Below are positions 57,601 to 60,600 of a stretch of 64,000 bases of DNA, one piece after another. The notes beneath the pieces were generated by a model. That model saw only the letters and a program-made list of their open reading frames with translations, made no database searches and was not told where the DNA came from. The translations under genes were made by a program, and so were the position numbers. Location: assembly GCA_037783545.1 (NCBI GenBank), contig JBBELK010000481.1, forward strand, positions 124,001 through 188,000, in the 5' to 3' direction. The DNA is from Henricia sp. BOLD:AAB3569 (taxonomy: Eukaryota > Echinodermata > Asteroidea > Spinulosida > Echinasteridae). Position 1 is the first letter of the stretch. The number at the start of each line of letters is the position of its first letter.

Positions 57601-60600
57601 TTATCAACATTATTCTTTAGTTGTTCTTGTTTTTAAGTTTTCCAATCATGTAATATTTCTTATACGGAGCCCAGGAGGGGACGGGGTGAGAAATATTTGT
57701 TTTCTCATTTCCAGGACAATTCTCTAGTGGGAACGAGATAATAATCTCGTGGAAACGACTTATTATGTTGTGGCCACAAGATAATTATCTCATTCCCACA
57801 ACTTCTTATCTGGTGGCTACGACTTATTATCTGGTGCAGTGTTTCCCCTAAAGCGTTATAGAGTAGTGGTGCCACTATATACATGTACCCTTTCGCAAAT
57901 GACCAGTGCTATACTCTTTAGCAATCAGCCACTACACTTTCACATTCACAGCTTCCAACAATATTTTTGGAGAATTGTTCTTTCTGACCTCAGAGATTAA
58001 AATTGATACAAAAAGACAATCAAACTAATAAATGTACAATAAAGTTAGTGGGTACTCTCCAGCATGTCCAGAAACCACTGTTTGTATCATGGAAGATTGG
58101 ATGGTGACATTGAACAAACAACATATGTCATCTCAAATATATTTTACCACTATGCTTTAACAATTTTCTGGTGGCCACGAGATACAGTAAACTCTCGTTA
58201 CAACGCGCCCTGATAGTACGCTCTTTCCGATATAACGCTCAACTTTTTCAAGTCCGGCCGTTCCCCTATTAAATTGTGTACATTTTCTTTGGTTACTGCG
58301 CTCTCGGTTACAGCGCTATTACAGATACAGCGCTCAAAATTTCAAGTCCCTGGAACGATACATTATGTGTAAAATGACTCCTGTTATAACACTCCTAACC
58401 TCATAACAACACAAGCAGTCCAAGAACTCTTCTCTGTGATACAAATACATGACAGTAAAAATCTCATGATTGTCTGATGCACGTCATACGTTCGATGTTT
58501 TTACTACATGTACAAAGTAATATGCATACATGTACTGTACATGTACCGTGCATTACGTGTACATATACTGTATGTACATGTACATGTATATGCATCGCTT
58601 ACTGCGCTATCTGGATATAGCGCTCACAAAAGTTCGGTCCCTCGAAGAGCGCTGTAACGAGAGTTTACTGTAATTATCTAGTGGCCACGAGATAATAAGT
58701 CGTTCCCACAAGAAAACGAGATAAGTCGTGGGAACAATATATTAGGGAGTTTTCGATTTGCCTGACGGATGAATCTACGACGGATGAATTGCTGTCCCGA
58801 CTCATCCGCGCATGCGTCGACTTTGCCACGTCGTCGTCATCTGATTTCTAGGACTGTAGTTGGGGTAAATCAACGTCGTGGTGACAACGGCAACATTTAG
58901 TTAACATTTGACCTTCAACAACACATTTTTTGATCACATGACAGATCACAAGTCGTCGTGAAAAACGAAATGGATTCAAAGTAGGACGGGAAGTTTTGTG
59001 CAACGACGTGGTCGTGGACAGATTTTTCACCGTCGTGTTTCTCTCCGTCGTCCAATCGAAAGCTCTGTAATATCTCGCAGCGACGACATAATAAAATTAT
59101 AAGTCCTGGGAACAAGATACATTTTTTTCTCACCCTGTCCCTTCCCGGGCCCAGTAATCTTAAATCTTCATTGCGGTGGTTCTACGCATTAGTCAGCCAT
59201 ATCCAAAATTCTCATTTGTTATGGTCTTTTTTTATTGTTTAGATTCCAAGTCCAAGGAGAGTCCCTTCAGGCTATTACGAGGGCGTAAGCGACCCCGCGG
59301 TGACCTTGACAGAGAGGTACATGTATGAACCATTTATAACCCGACCATGTGAGAACGTACGGTCATCGGTCCTTTGCATCCTCAGCACCAGCCATATGGA
59401 ATTCACTTCTGCAACACATCAGACTTACTCCTACGGAAAATCAATTCAAAAATGAACTCAAAACCCACCTTTTTAAGTAATTAATTAACTAAAGGCTTTT
59501 CTTTGTGAAGCGCTTCGAGACATCTGTGGGAAGCGCTATATAAATGCAGTTTATTATTATTATTATTAGATGAGTTAGATTCACACACAATCTGGGGCGG
59601 ATTTGTGCAACCATAACCAGAAATCAACAGTGGATACAACATATGGGGGCCTGCCAGACAGTCTGGGTTTGCCCTGGAAATATCTAGGTCTTGGTTTCAC
59701 CTGGAGCCAATTTCATAAAACATGTTCTACTTAAAGGAGCGTGACCAGAGTTTCTGGAAAATAGTTTTCGATGTAACTTACCAATATTATCAAGTAACTC
59801 CCATACACACCTCCCATGTCCCCAAAACCCGAAAACATTCGCAATTTCCAGTAAAAAATTGAACAAAACTATCGAGTATGCTTTCAGCGGATAAACGTTG
59901 ATACTGGAAAATTAGTTTTCAAATAATCGGTGGATTTTCGACGATATCCTCGGAAATATGCGGCCTAGGAGCGCGGGAGTTTCAGTTTCGTAATCAGAAA
60001 AATATAACGGATGTTATGATATAAAAATCTCATGACCCATAAGGTAAGTCCCGGGGAGTTATGGGTACAAAAAAGTGATCTGGTCACACTCCTTTAATCA
60101 AAAATGTTGGATTATGCATAGCACGAATATTCGCTCAAGCAAGGGCGTACGTATTTCATGAAACCTTTTTGTTCTAAACACGTGAAGAGAGTTCGCACGC
60201 AACGCTGTCATCTGTTTTGTTCGAACGCGTTCGTCGTCCGCTTTACTTATGTCACTGTCAAAATTTTCAAGTACCACCATTGGTAATGTTTTCAATTTGG
60301 GATGATTATCACTACCACAGAAGACCCTTGCCTGTCACTGAGTGGAATATTTCAACAGCTGAAAGTTGTGTACTGTTTGAATATGTGTCTCGATTTTTGC
60401 CGTATATGGCGACGAAATAGATGGCGTTGTGTTTAAACAGTTTTATGAAATGGAGAGAGCGCTGCTTAATCAGAAAACTGGTGCTAACGGGCTTTATGAA
60501 ATTGGCCCCTGGGCATATACCATGTTTTTTGGCTCTGTCTGAAAGGAGAACTTGTGGGATTGTTTTTTTAAATGGACTTTGAACAGTACTTTTATGCATT

